NCBI GenBank assembly: GCA_027596075.1
Contig: JADGJC010000064.1
Coordinates: 16,600 to 80,599 of the forward strand
Direction: 5' to 3'
Origin: Rhizophlyctis rosea
Taxonomy: Eukaryota > Chytridiomycota > Chytridiomycetes > Rhizophlyctidales > Rhizophlyctidaceae
DNA length: 64,000 bases
Numbering within the stretch: the stretch's first letter is position 1; each line of letters begins with the position of its first letter. Under the pieces are notes generated by a model. That model ran no database searches, had not been told where the DNA came from, and saw only the letters and a program-made list of their open reading frames with translations. Below, piece after piece: positions 23,160-32,710 of the stretch. The translations under genes were made by a program, and so were the position numbers.

Positions 23160-23658
23160 TTAATGTTCTGTAGGCCGACACTTGCTTCCACTATCAATTA
23201 AGTTCACATATGGGGCATCCGTAGACATATTTAGGCAAATTAGTTGGAACTGCATAGGACTTAGATAGTGTGCATAAGTCAATGTAATTAGGAATCGTCT
23301 AGTTCATTCGAAGATCTGGAGATGCACAAGACGAGCGCAACTGTGCATGACAAGGTGGCGAGGCATAATGAAAACGCGTGCAAGTTACTGTGCCAATGGC
23401 GCAGCTCTAAATGAAGCATTGCGCAAAGCCACTCCTGCACAGACTGGCACAGACCCTGTCATGCCCCCCCCACCTCCCCACCGTGGGAAATTGATCTAGT
23501 TTCACCTTTCGCCATCTTTTCGTGAGATTTCAACTTTTACGAACACTCAAAACATCTCTCACGCTACTGGTCATATTGGTAGCTCTTGCAAGTGAGTAGC
23601 AACGTCACGTACGCGTCCCCGTGCGCCCTATGCTCATATGTATATGCTTGCCCCAGGA
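23160..23658. promoter_or_regulatory. Intergenic region upstream of the zinc-knuckle gene
   Basis: About 500 bp separates two same-strand genes, the only such pair in the first 27 kb. It has a C-run near 23465-23475 and AT-rich flanks. The stretch 23590-23658 is probably 5' UTR or an upstream exon, because a splice-like tgccccag precedes the chosen ATG. Confidence 0.25.
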
Positions 23659-25477
23659 ATGTCAGAAGCAGAGTCACGTCCGGACGGGGTTTCCAAAGAA
23701 AGCGAGCAGGTCAGGTCACCCGTACCGTTCTTTTGCCGTGTACGTTACTTATACTCGACTTCCTTGCATCAACAGCAAGCCCGCATCGATGACGAAAGCG
23801 CGAAAGACTCTTCCAACAGTCCCAAGCCTAACGCCGGGAAGACAGCGCAAAGCGACGCCAAATCGACTCATGACAGTAATCATGATGGTGGCGGGCGGCA
23901 GGCTGTCGAAATGGAAGCGCACGATGATGAAGCGAAGCCTCGTCGGACTCGGGATCAACTTGGACCGAATGAGTGTTACAATTGTGGAGGTGAAGGACAC
24001 ATGGCGTATCAGGTAAAGATGTTGTGATTGGTATCCATCATTGCATGGATGTAAGACCGACCAACCGCGGTATTTCATGCACTTTGTAGTGTCCATCTCC
24101 CAAAGGAGCCCTCGCCGAGTGTAACGTGGAATGTTATGGTGTGTTTACCGTCATCCATTTCAATTTCGGATATGCCATTTGGCTAATGATCATGCGAACA
24201 GGTTGTCATGGATTGGGCCACTTCAAAGTAGGCTCAGCTTTCCGAAATACCGTTTTGCTTCCCTGTGACGTACCGGAGCTGAAAAATGTGTAACTTGCAT
24301 CATCTCAGGTGATATGCCCAACTATTCATCCCAAGCCACGTAAGTCTTTTGCTTGTAAATGCGTGCAGAGCTACGCTGATGTCAATGTTTTCAACAGCCC
24401 GCACATTCGAAGGTCCGGGGTATCGGCGCGGGCAGGGTAGTCGGCGTGGACAAGTCCGGTACACAAGCGCTCCTGCAAGGCCCAGGCCCAAGCCGCAGGC
24501 TGCCCAAACAGATTCGGAAGCTGCTCAGGATGAAGGCAATGACGCAGACGTCAGCACCAACGAACAGAATGGAGAGCAGCACCAGACCGGCAACGTGGAC
24601 GCTCGCATTGAAGCCCGCAAGGCTGCGATCAAAGCTTCGAGGGAACGCAGAAAACAGCGAGTGCGAGACGCCCTAGCGGCCGCGAAAGCGGGGAAACCTG
24701 AGATGAAGGAGGTTGCAACACAGACGGGTGATGTCACTGAAGCCGACAGTGCGACTCCTGGTACGTTTCGAAACATCGGTTAGCATTTGTTCAAAGAGTC
24801 ATACTGATGGAACTATATAGCAGGTGACCAAGTCGAAAAAACGGCTCGCCGACCGAATGCATCAAACTCGCGCGGACGTGGTCGCGGAAGGGGATCGGCT
24901 TTCCATGTAACTCAATCCAGGATGCGAGGCACAATGAGTGATTCGGGCGAAGCTCTTGAAGCTCCACCTCAAAAGCCACCACCCGCACCAACCAATGAAA
25001 CGCAAGTCAGGCCTGCGGCCCCTCACAAGGCGGCAAACGCTCCCGGAAACGGCGGATTCCGGGGTGGATATCAAGGCCCACAAGGTCGGCTCGATTACCG
25101 CGGACCAAGGCAAGGGCAGCAACCTCAACAGCGCCAGCAACAATCCACCCAGCAGCAGCCTGCGGGAAACAACATACAATTCGGCTCAATCGTGCCAACT
25201 CGTGGGAGCGCGTTCCGAGGAATGCCGCGTGAGCGCGGCGGGTTCGGTAGAGGGGCTGGGGGTGATCGCCATCTGTACAATACGAATCAAGCTCCGCCGA
25301 AATACCAACGTCGCGACAGTGGCATTGCCAATGAATATCCAAACTACGTTCCCCAAGTTTGGTAAGAGGTTTCGGGAGGTTTGACGTTTCAGACCGAAAC
25401 TCATCCGCAGCCCCTCTTTACACAGCGTCTCGTGTAACGAACCCGGCCACTTTGCCCGCAACTGTCCATCTACTTGA
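23659..25477 (+). CDS. Three-CCHC zinc-knuckle RGG protein
   Basis: Nucleic-acid-binding protein with three retroviral-type zinc knuckles and an Arg/Gly/Gln-rich tail. Knuckle 1 is CYNCGGEGHMAYQC, knuckle 2 is CYGCHGLGHFKVIC, and knuckle 3, at the extreme C-terminus, is CVSCNEPGHFARNC. Exons: 23659-23709, 23776-24012, 24090-24138 (49 nt), 24202-24227 (26 nt), 24309-24339 (31 nt), 24398 onward, with later introns near 24,760-24,820 and one splitting knuckle 3 (CAAGTTTG/gtaaga to cacag/CGTCTC). All three knuckles are interrupted by introns. Between knuckles 2 and 3 lie a charged helix (ARIEARKAAIKASRERRKQR), RGRGRGRGS, and Gln/Gly repeats. Similar to Gis2/Byr3/CNBP-like proteins in parts but not a clear orthologue; an RNA-regulatory role is inferred. 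Confidence 0.8.
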
Positions 25478-25701
25478 GCCCAACCTGCCACCGCCACAAC
25501 CCGTTCAATTCCCTCTGCTGATGTCCTGCTTCCCTATGCTCATCTGCGGCTTTTGTACAAGCTGTTCTGCATGTGTTAAACCGCGATAACTTTCCCCCTT
25601 GCTGTATCATGCTCAAAAAACCTCTGCTCCGTATGTTTGATATTGCGCTGGTAATATATTGCACATCATACAAACATACAAGAGTATCGTACTCGCATTA
25701 T

Positions 25702-26470
25702 CTATTTCGTCTTGATGATGCGTAGCTTACCCGGCACGTACTGTTCACGGTGGCAACTGATTAGAGACACAACAAACAACACGGAGGGAGAGTATGGTAA
25801 GAGAGGTTGTGCACCGAAACGGTAGCGGGCATACCTTGAAGTTATCCGAGTAGTTCTTCACTCTCTCCTTCTCCCTCTTGGGCTCCTCTACCCAGTAGTC
25901 GTATCCCTGTCGTTCTGCGAACAAAATAGCGTCCTCCTTTGTATGGAAGTTCATGCGGACACCTTGGACGGGGTCGTGACTGCACCAGGTTGAGTGTTAG
26001 CCTCCTGCAGGCCCAATGTATCTCGCCGTATGGTACAATACCTAGTGGCCCATCCCATCAAAGGGTTCTCCCATCTCTCCTGAATGTCAAAGTCGATCCT
26101 CCAGTACTTAGTGCCCGCAACACCGGATTGCATGGCCGTCTTTGACGGCTTGAAGATGCGGACGGACCGTCGGGATACTTCGGGTGGGCATCCTGCACGG
26201 CCGGAACGTGAGCAAGCGCAAGGATATGAGGACGCCACAAGCTGTTGACTGTGAAGACTAACCACTGATAGCATCGCCAGGGAAGATTTCCCGTCCTTGA
26301 GGGTTAGTGACGATAGCCGGAACTTCCCTTCCCTTCTCTTTGGCGGCGACTTGGTCGGTACCGAGGTCGATCAGGCGTTGGACGGGAATGTCGAGGATGC
26401 TGCGTCGGGCGGTGATGGACACCGCGGCTGGTGATTGCACGGCGCGGGTGAGGGTGCGTGTTGAAAACAT
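25702..26470 (-). CDS. NDUFS4: NADH dehydrogenase (complex I) 18-kDa subunit NDUFS4
   Basis: Accessory subunit of the peripheral arm of mitochondrial complex I. Starts [20 protein letters not shown], an Arg/Ser/Thr-rich mitochondrial targeting peptide. The conserved domain follows: [76 protein letters not shown], and the last exon [12 protein letters not shown]. Four or five exons, all junctions GT-AG. Its presence implies an electron-transport chain with full complex I. Divergent to the membrane-protein gene at 27086, convergent with the zinc-knuckle gene. Confidence 0.92.
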
Positions 26471-26673
26471 GATGAGGGATGAGGAAGTTGGGTAAAATCG
26501 TGAAAGGAAAACTTGGAAAAGTTGGACGGAATTTGTGAGTTGGAGTTCGAGTGTTCCTTTAACAAGTCATGTGACTTTGTGCATTAATGGCTATTTCTGT
26601 ATTTAGAGTGTGGCTATTTTGAGGGACGCCTGTGTCACCGCCCGCACGCGTTTCGAAATCATCATCCACCACC

Positions 26674-26776
26674 GTGTATTACAAAGTATCGGTGACTTCA
26701 CTCGACCACCGATAGCGTCCTAAGACAAGTGCGGTCATCAAACTACAATACTCCTGTGTCCCACCCTTGAAGTTTT
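26674..26776. repeat. Left arm of a 103-bp inverted repeat
   Basis: Matches the reverse complement of 28692-28794 along 103 bp with one mismatch (gacaag versus gaccag). It lies in the 615-bp divergent promoter between NDUFS4 and the membrane-protein gene. It contains an internal hairpin (TCGGTG arm and CACCGA arm around 12 nt). Confidence 0.92.
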
Positions 26777-27085
26777 GTGCGGCTTGCTCGGGTTTCTGCC
26801 CACTTTTCCTCTCCCTCTCAAAACCCTCTCTTCCGACTCTCTTAGAACTCATCAAACCAAAAGGAAATCTTCATTTCGCCGAGCTTTCGTGGGGCCAATC
26901 TCAGAACCTGCCAGCGTGACAGTTGGACGACCTAATTTGTATTCCGTTCCTACTCGTTTCAGACACCGGTTTTTACACGACCAACAAGGTGAGCTAGGAT
27001 ACCGTATTCTTCGTGGCACCTGCATGCGTACGATTACTGACCTGAACTGCACAGACAAACTCGTTCACAATCAGTCCGGTGTGTC

Positions 27086-28002
27086 ATGGTTCGACGACTG
27101 AATACGTGTTGTGGCTGTTTTGACCTCAGAGGAGGGACCATCGTAATTGGCGCATTGACTGCGGTAAGTCTCACAGGTTGGGTTTGAGGCTGCGCAACTT
27201 TGCTGACAATTTTGCTTACTGCAGGCTTTGACTGCTTTCATTGCCTTTGACCAGCGAGTGGACGGTCCTGCCAGTTATGCGTTGTTGGTGTGGGGTATCT
27301 TGGCGACCGCGTTGATGATTGTTGGGACAGGGGCTGTGGTGAAGAACCGTATTATCGGCATTAGGAATTTCTCGTTAGTGTACATGGTCAACGCCCTGAT
27401 TGCGATCGGCATTCTCATCGCAAGCGTCGTGGTGGACCAAACCAACCGACAATCCATTGTCGACAACTGCGTCAACAATTCCATAGACCTTCCAGACCGA
27501 GATGAGGAGGATGATTGCAACACAGCGGCAGGGAAATACCTAATACAGACAACGGTTTTCAACGTGATCATCTGTTTGATCTTGGTAAGTTCGCAATTGA
27601 CGTGATTGCGCTGGCAGACTTCTGCGGGACATTTGCTCACTCTGGGATTTTCAGATTTACGCGTCCGCAGTTCTACGATCATTCTATCTCGACATCAGTG
27701 TAGATCCAGTCAAATACGGCATCGGAGTAGCTCCCGAAGTGACGGACACAGCTTACCCGCTCGTAACGGTCCATAACCCATGGGGCTTCCAGAACGCTTG
27801 GAATTCGCCAAACAATCAACCACCCTTACCTCCTTACCAACCACCACCACCCAAATACGAACCAGCAGAGGAAGCACCTCCCGCAGCGTCTACACCTTTC
27901 GGTTCTACTTCTACTTTGCAAGATGAGGCTGGAACTAATGGGGATGGGGTCAGTGGACCACCGCCTGCAAACCATATCTCGCTAGGTCGAGTGGTCGAGT
28001 GA
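27086..28002 (+). CDS. Four-helix membrane protein with Pro-rich PY-type tail
   Basis: Starts MVRRLNTCCGCFDLRGGT, giving a short cysteine-rich cytosolic head. Four hydrophobic segments follow: TIVIGALTALTAFIAF, SYALLVWGILATALMIVG, SLVYMVNALIAIGILIASVV and FNVIICLILIYASAVL, with a Cys-containing acidic loop (NCVNNSIDLPDRDEEDDC) between segments 3 and 4. The tail is long and Pro-rich (LPPYQPPPPKYEP), offering PY-like or SH3/WW ligands. Introns follow GACTGCG and CTTG. The topology resembles fungal MARVEL/tetraspan-type plasma-membrane or vacuolar proteins, but I cannot name the family. The final codons and stop lie inside a 35-bp copy of the flanking inverted repeat. Confidence 0.7.
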
Positions 28003-28025
28003 AGTCACCGATACTTTGTAATACA
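27991..28025. repeat. Third, 35-bp partial copy of the inverted-repeat unit
   Basis: Identical over 35 bp to 28760-28794 in the same orientation, and to the complement of the start of 26674-26776. It includes the last codons and the TGA of the membrane-protein gene, so part of the C-terminus is encoded by repeat sequence. Confidence 0.88.
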
Positions 28026-28691
28026 AACCATATCTCGCCGTCGCCACCTGCTACGCAGGGAACAGCGTTGCCTTCCGAACCTCCGTCGGCGCATACGCGG
28101 GATGTAGGAGCGCGGTCGATTGTCTGAGTTGTTGTGTATATATCATCACCCTCTTCATTTTTGTTACATATGGATTTAGCGTAGACGGGCAAAGTTCGTT
28201 GCAATTTCATACCGTTGCTGCTGGCATCGTTTTTGTATATAGCAATTTATTAGTGCTAGCCTTGTTTGTCAATAGTATTTCATGCAATACTTTCCCTGAC
28301 TTCAAATTGAGGGCAAAAGATTGGACAGTATGAAACCATTTGGCTGAGGAACCAAAATCGATCGAAAGGAACCAAAATAACACCAGATCCGCAGCCTGCA
28401 ACTTGTGCCTGACTGCTGACCCACCTTTTCCTCCCAACACCCATCTGTGGAAATTCCTGTTTTCATACAGGTTACAATTGCGTCAGGAACCCGGCTCGGT
28501 ATGGCTCGGTATGCAGGTACGTTTGTCATTTGGTGTTTCTGTTGTCTATAGTTGTTGGTTGTTACATCTTTCTTCCATTCCTGACTTGTTACCATTCTGC
28601 ACCGTCACTAGAGGCATTTCCCTTGTTTCCGCAAGTCCACGAGAACTGCAACATCATCCTCCCGCCACAAGTTCTATAGAATATATAGCAA
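28026..28691. other. Gene-free stretch between repeat copies
   Basis: About 665 bp with no convincing gene. It is probably the 3' UTR of the membrane-protein gene and spacer. The word cggctcggtatgg is partly duplicated near 28492-28510. Confidence 0.3.
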
Positions 28692-28794
28692 AAAACTTCA
28701 AGGGTGGGACACAGGAGTATTGTAGTTTGATGACCGCACTGGTCTTAGGACGCTATCGGTGGTCGAGTGAAGTCACCGATACTTTGTAATACAC
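28692..28794. repeat. Right arm of the 103-bp inverted repeat
   Basis: Reverse complement of 26674-26776 (one mismatch). It ends 25 bp before the ATG of a small Pro-rich ORF. No clean target-site duplication is visible outside the arms. Confidence 0.92.
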
Positions 28795-28818
28795 CCATCT
28801 GCGCGACAATACATCACA

Positions 28819-28986
28819 ATGCCCTCCCGGAAACCACCTCCACCTCCTCCAACCTACGAAGATGCCACCACAACCGACGAAACCACCCCCCTCCTCCCCC
28901 CACCCCCCACCCCAAAAGACGACAACGAAAAAGAACTCTTGGAATTCATCCGCCAAGATTTGGAAGGGCAGGGTGGTCGTGCTTGA
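28819..28986 (+). CDS. Possible small Pro-rich protein (55 aa)
   Basis: Short open frame beginning MPSRKPPPPPPTYEDATTTD and ending with an acidic helix-like segment (DDNEKELLEFIRQDLEG). It carries a PPxY-like PPPTYED motif and an acidic TTPLLPPP stretch. The style resembles the cytosolic tail of the neighbouring membrane protein, and it sits directly downstream of a copy of the same repeat. It could be a real small protein, the last exon of a gene, or a duplicated tail fragment. No family recognised. Confidence 0.35.
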   Translation: MPSRKPPPPPPTYEDATTTDETTPLLPPPPTPKDDNEKELLEFIRQDLEGQGGRA

Positions 28987-29930
28987 GTTGATGGGGTCTC
29001 CAAGATTTTTTGAGTTTGAGGAAGATTCGAGATTCCGTTGCTTTCCCGTTTTGACGAGGGATATTGACTAATAATAACTTCAATGGCATAGGGTCTTTTC
29101 ATCAGATGCGGTAGGGTGTATATAGATAGTTTGTGTGCGTGGGTTTTGCGGAGGATAGTGCAGAGCGGTGCGAAATCTTTTGCTGAGCGAGCTTAGGATT
29201 GTATATAGGTATTTTGGCATCCATTCTCGTATGAGTGGTGAAGTGGTTGTTCGCATGGTGTTGGATGGAGCGTTGTATTTTAGCAGATTTGGGTAGGATA
29301 TCTCGGCGGTGGTCCGTCTGGTGGAGTTTGTTGCATACGCTTTTTTATAGCTTTAGGCGGAAGAAGTGCGTTTGTAGGTTGTGGAGATATGGCATGAAAT
29401 TGGAAATTTGATTTTTTGTCGCTCTGTACAAGCTTGATGATCACTTGGGCCAACGTGCAAATGTGAAATTGGGTGAATTAATTACCTTCTACCTCTTCCC
29501 AATTTCTAAGATTCTCAAAACACCAAGTCCCGAAATCATCGCTATCGGGATCGTGATCAATTAGGATAGCCATAGCAGGAAACCCCTATTGAAGTCCGCT
29601 CGATCGGACTGACATCATAGTCGCCCATTAGCACGTGACAGCACTGCCATGCCATATCGTAATAATGTAAACAAACTGTGTTTGCACTTCAGCCCGTCGA
29701 TCGCCCCATCAGAAGTCTTTATCAATAGGAACAGCGTGCGTTTCATTGCTCTTCATTCTTTCCCCTCTTCACATTTTCTGCACTCCCACGAAGAGAGCTC
29801 TGAGCGAGAACTAGGTATGTGTCGTCCATCCATCCATCGTTTTCATCCATCCATCCATCCATCCATCAACATCGACTAACTGAACACTCTCCTTTCTACA
29901 CAGTTCATCAATCCTTGACACTCTTCAGGC
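28987..29930. other. Gene-free stretch with a CATC microsatellite
   Basis: No conserved coding sequence seen on either strand. A degenerate (CATC)n tract spans about 29826-29872. This stretch marks the boundary between the orderly gene segment and the decayed segment. Confidence 0.4.
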
Positions 29931-29963
29931 TATGCCACCGTCCAAGTACTCGTTGTGCAACCC

Positions 29964-30037
29964 AGTGTTGGCCCCGCGGTTCAACAGGAAGGGGGTGAGC
30001 CGGCCCCATCTAAGGTTTACCATTTGGGCATCCGGAC
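29964..30037. repeat. 74-bp direct repeat, copy 1
   Basis: About 85 percent identical by eye to 30176-30248, same orientation. It begins AGTGTTGGCCCCGCGGTTC and ends CCATTTGGGCATCCGGAC. It overlaps a short ORF (MPPSKYSLCNPVLAPRFN) of unknown meaning. Confidence 0.75.
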
Positions 30038-30175
30038 ACCCAATCAGCGAGTACGGACGGGTTGAGTTCCTCAGGTGCGAAGTTCGATGATGTTCCCCAA
30101 GACAAGTGAATTCCCTCGCAGGAAGACAAGCATCCTACTCCGACCCTACCCAGGGGACGCCCATTCCACAACTGA

Positions 30176-30248
30176 AGTATTGGCCCCGCGGTTCGATATA
30201 GAGGGGGGAGCCGGCCTCATCTAAGGTTTACCATTTGAGCAACCGGAC
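30176..30248. repeat. 74-bp direct repeat, copy 2
   Basis: Second copy, about 212 bp after the first. In this copy the reading frame seen in copy 1 is broken, while the DNA word CATCTAAGGTTTACCATTTG is nearly unchanged, so any conservation is at DNA or RNA level rather than protein. Confidence 0.75.
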
Positions 30249-31140
30249 CCTGTGTGAGTGTGGTGATGGGGAACGGAAAGAGGACCGGTGTGCGTCTGAG
30301 AGCGAGCCGAAACGAAGGGGAGGAGTTGAGAGGATCTGATAGGGGCTCAGGGTGGGGTGACAGCAGGGGAAGTCAAGGTAACATCTCCATTAGCGACTCC
30401 ATTTTACTAATTGGGCTTCGACAACCGCCACCTCCCCGTGGTGAAGCCTGGGTGGGAAGGTCTATCATCCCTTCCTGGCGAGGAGCGGTCTTCTTTTCAT
30501 AATTTCCTTCTTTCAAGTTTGACAGGACTCGGCAAGGCATAGCATAGTGTCGTGTAGTGTGTGTGACTCATGTAATATATGATATAAATATACAATCTTG
30601 ATAACAAATTTGGTGAAGGGAAGTTGCAGTTGTTGCATGTTGGTAGTTCTTTTCTTTGCGCTTCCAACTTTGAGGTTGGTCTTGTCCCACAGTAAGTTCA
30701 GCAGTCCGCTGTGAGAAACTTTGAAGCACACTGGCGCATCGACTTTACAAAGATGCTCACCACGTGTCCTTTCCCATGACCTGCCAGGTTTTGACGGGTG
30801 CACGACCCGCTTGTCGCAAGCCACATATAGACAATGTTCGGTGTACCCTCTCCTTTAGTAGGTTAGTGGTGTGGAAGCAGTATGGCGAATTTCGGGTGTC
30901 AGGCTGCGGACCGCTGGGTCTGCGGCGCCAATGCTTTCTCAAGTACTCTAGCTAACACCCTCATTCTGGTTTGTAAACAATAGACAGAGGGACCTTCTCC
31001 TCTCTCCAAAAGCCGACGCACCGTCCGCAGCATGTCATCCACAAACTCCATACGCCGCTCTTTATTGAAGAGGATTAAAATCATGTCCTGAACCCCCATC
31101 CCCACCGGCCACGAAATGCGCAGCACACTCAAAAGGATGC
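30249..31140. other. No supported gene
   Basis: Several open frames occur. One is an 82-codon plus-strand frame from 30254. Another is a minus-strand frame at 30899-31132, with a helix-like stretch MEFVDDMLRTVRRLLERGEG. I do not recognise either. The minus-strand frame may be the end of an unrelated gene. Confidence 0.25.
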
Positions 31141-31656
31141 GTCTAAACGTTCTTCCGACGGCCTTCCCGATAACGCGTCCGCTCCGTCCTCATCTACATC
31201 AAAATGCTCTCTGCGAGGCAAAGTGTGGAAGATCCTCCTGGGAGTATACAGACTCTCCGCGCTGGATTACATCACATTCATTGAAAGGGGCCGAGCGAAG
31301 TGTGGGACAAGATCAAAAACGATACGTTCAGAACGTTTGCGAAGGATGTGGAGTTCCACGAACGCGTTGGAGAGAGTGTCAGTGCGATTTTGCTGAATAG
31401 TTTTGTTTGGAAGGTCAAAGGTGGGCTGCTCCTTTGTATTGATGACCCGTGGGAACAAACCTTGAACCAAGTGGAAACCAACCTATGCAAATCTTCCCCT
31501 TCTCGCCTCCTAAACCCCAACTGCTCATACGTCCAAGGCATGAACGTACTTGCTGGACCATTCCTCTACGTCATGCCGGAACTCGACGCGTTCTACTCGT
31601 TCATGCAGTTCATACAATGCACATGTCCATTGCATGTGCAGCCGCAGTTGGAGGGC
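31141..31656 (+). pseudogene. BUB2: BUB2 (mitotic-exit TBC GAP) fragment
   Basis: Encodes the N-terminal half of a Bub2/Cdc16-type TBC domain: SDGLPDNASAPSSS, SLRGKVWKILLGVYRLSAL, DYITFIERG, KIKNDTFRTFAKDVEFHERV and, after an intron, YVQGMNVLAGPFLYVMPELD then CPLHVQPQLEG. The glutamine finger (YVQGM) is present. A one-base deletion within GGGGCCGAGC (about 31290) shifts the frame between FIERG and the KIKND block. The fragment stops at a good splice donor (GGC/gtacgt), and the rest of the TBC domain does not follow; PLK4 sequence begins about 230 bp later. As it stands it cannot make a working Bub2 GAP. Confidence 0.75.
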
Positions 31657-31888
31657 GTACGTTGTTGAGCTGAGGAAATTTGTGGTAGCCAACTGAAAAG
31701 CCGGCATATGAAATCCTTCGACGTCCCCGATGGCTGCAACAACGCCTTCATGTCTCAAACGATCACAATTCTAGAAGTGCTATTTAATCTGTCATACATA
31801 GTCAAAGTATGGGGAAATGGTAAGCCGAGAGCATACGACAGCTATACACAACACTCTCAAGTATTGAACTCATTATGGCGACAACCAG

Positions 31889-32710
31889 ATCGACAAAGGC
31901 TCAATGAAAGCAGCAAATATGACCCGTCGTGTAGCAAACGAGGTCGAAGTGCACTGGCAGCTACACCACCCGTCTATTTTGGAGCTCTTCAACTATTTCG
32001 AAGACGATGCGGATGTTTACATGGTCATGGAGTTGTGCAAGAACGGGGAGATGTATCGGTATATTCAACGTCGCGGACGCCCGCTGTCGGAGCCGGAAGC
32101 TCGTGGGATTATGACGCAACTGGTGCAAGGGATGTTGTACTTGCATTTCAGTGGGATCATTGTTCGGGACTTGGAATTATCCAACCTAATTTTCGCTCAG
32201 GATTTTGAGCTGGTGAGTTTATCGCATAGCCTTGACTATAGTGAAGCCCAATCCTCACATCGGAGATGCGATTCAGAAAATTGGCGATTTTGGGCTTGCT
32301 GTAAAGTTGAGCGATCCAGATGGGGAGCGAAAAACCATGTGTGGTACACACAATTACATTTCGCCGTGAGTATTGAGTGACTATCTCAATTCAGTCATAT
32401 TGTAGGTGCAATGCGGGCTAGGAATGTCTTTTAACTTCGACTATTGCAGCGAAATAGTCTCTCGACAGCCGTACGGTCTCATGTCTGATGTTTGGTCCCT
32501 TGGCTGCATGCTAGTGGTTATTTTGACCGGCACTCCACCTTTTGAGGTAGGCAGGCTTGCCTTGCTATTGATAAACAGGGTACATAACGTTGTGCGCAAC
32601 AGAGTCAGGCAGTCAGAAATACCCTTGAGAAGGTCTCACGAGTGGAATATCGGCTACCGAAAAACCTGTCGGATGAGGCGAAAGATTTGATTCACTAAAT
32701 GCTCCAAAAG
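31889..32710 (+). pseudogene. PLK4: Polo-like kinase 4 (SAK) catalytic-domain fragment
   Basis: Begins after a splice acceptor with IDKGSMKAANMTRRVANEVE, lacking the Gly-rich loop and the beta-3 lysine exon. Then VHWQLHHPSILELFNYFEDD, ELCKNGEMYRYIQRRGRPLS, and GMLYLHFSGIIVRDLELSN, where the catalytic HRD has become VRD. Later exons give [42 protein letters not shown] and [18 protein letters not shown] followed by TAA (32696-32698) and MLQK with a good donor. This is clearly the PLK4/SAK group, the centriole-duplication kinase, consistent with a flagellated organism. Missing N-lobe, HRD loss, an in-frame stop and no polo boxes make it a pseudogene or captured fragment. Confidence 0.8.

Noticed and set aside
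29826..29872. Regular CATC units as a possible CRISPR-like or telomeric array
   Set aside because: Unit of 4 nt without spacers. It is a simple microsatellite, and CRISPR is not expected in a eukaryotic contig.
32150..32185. Change of the kinase HRDLK lysine to Glu in the PLK4 fragment as a second catalytic loss
   Set aside because: PLK4-type kinases do not have an invariant Lys at this position, so only the His-to-Val change in HRD is counted.
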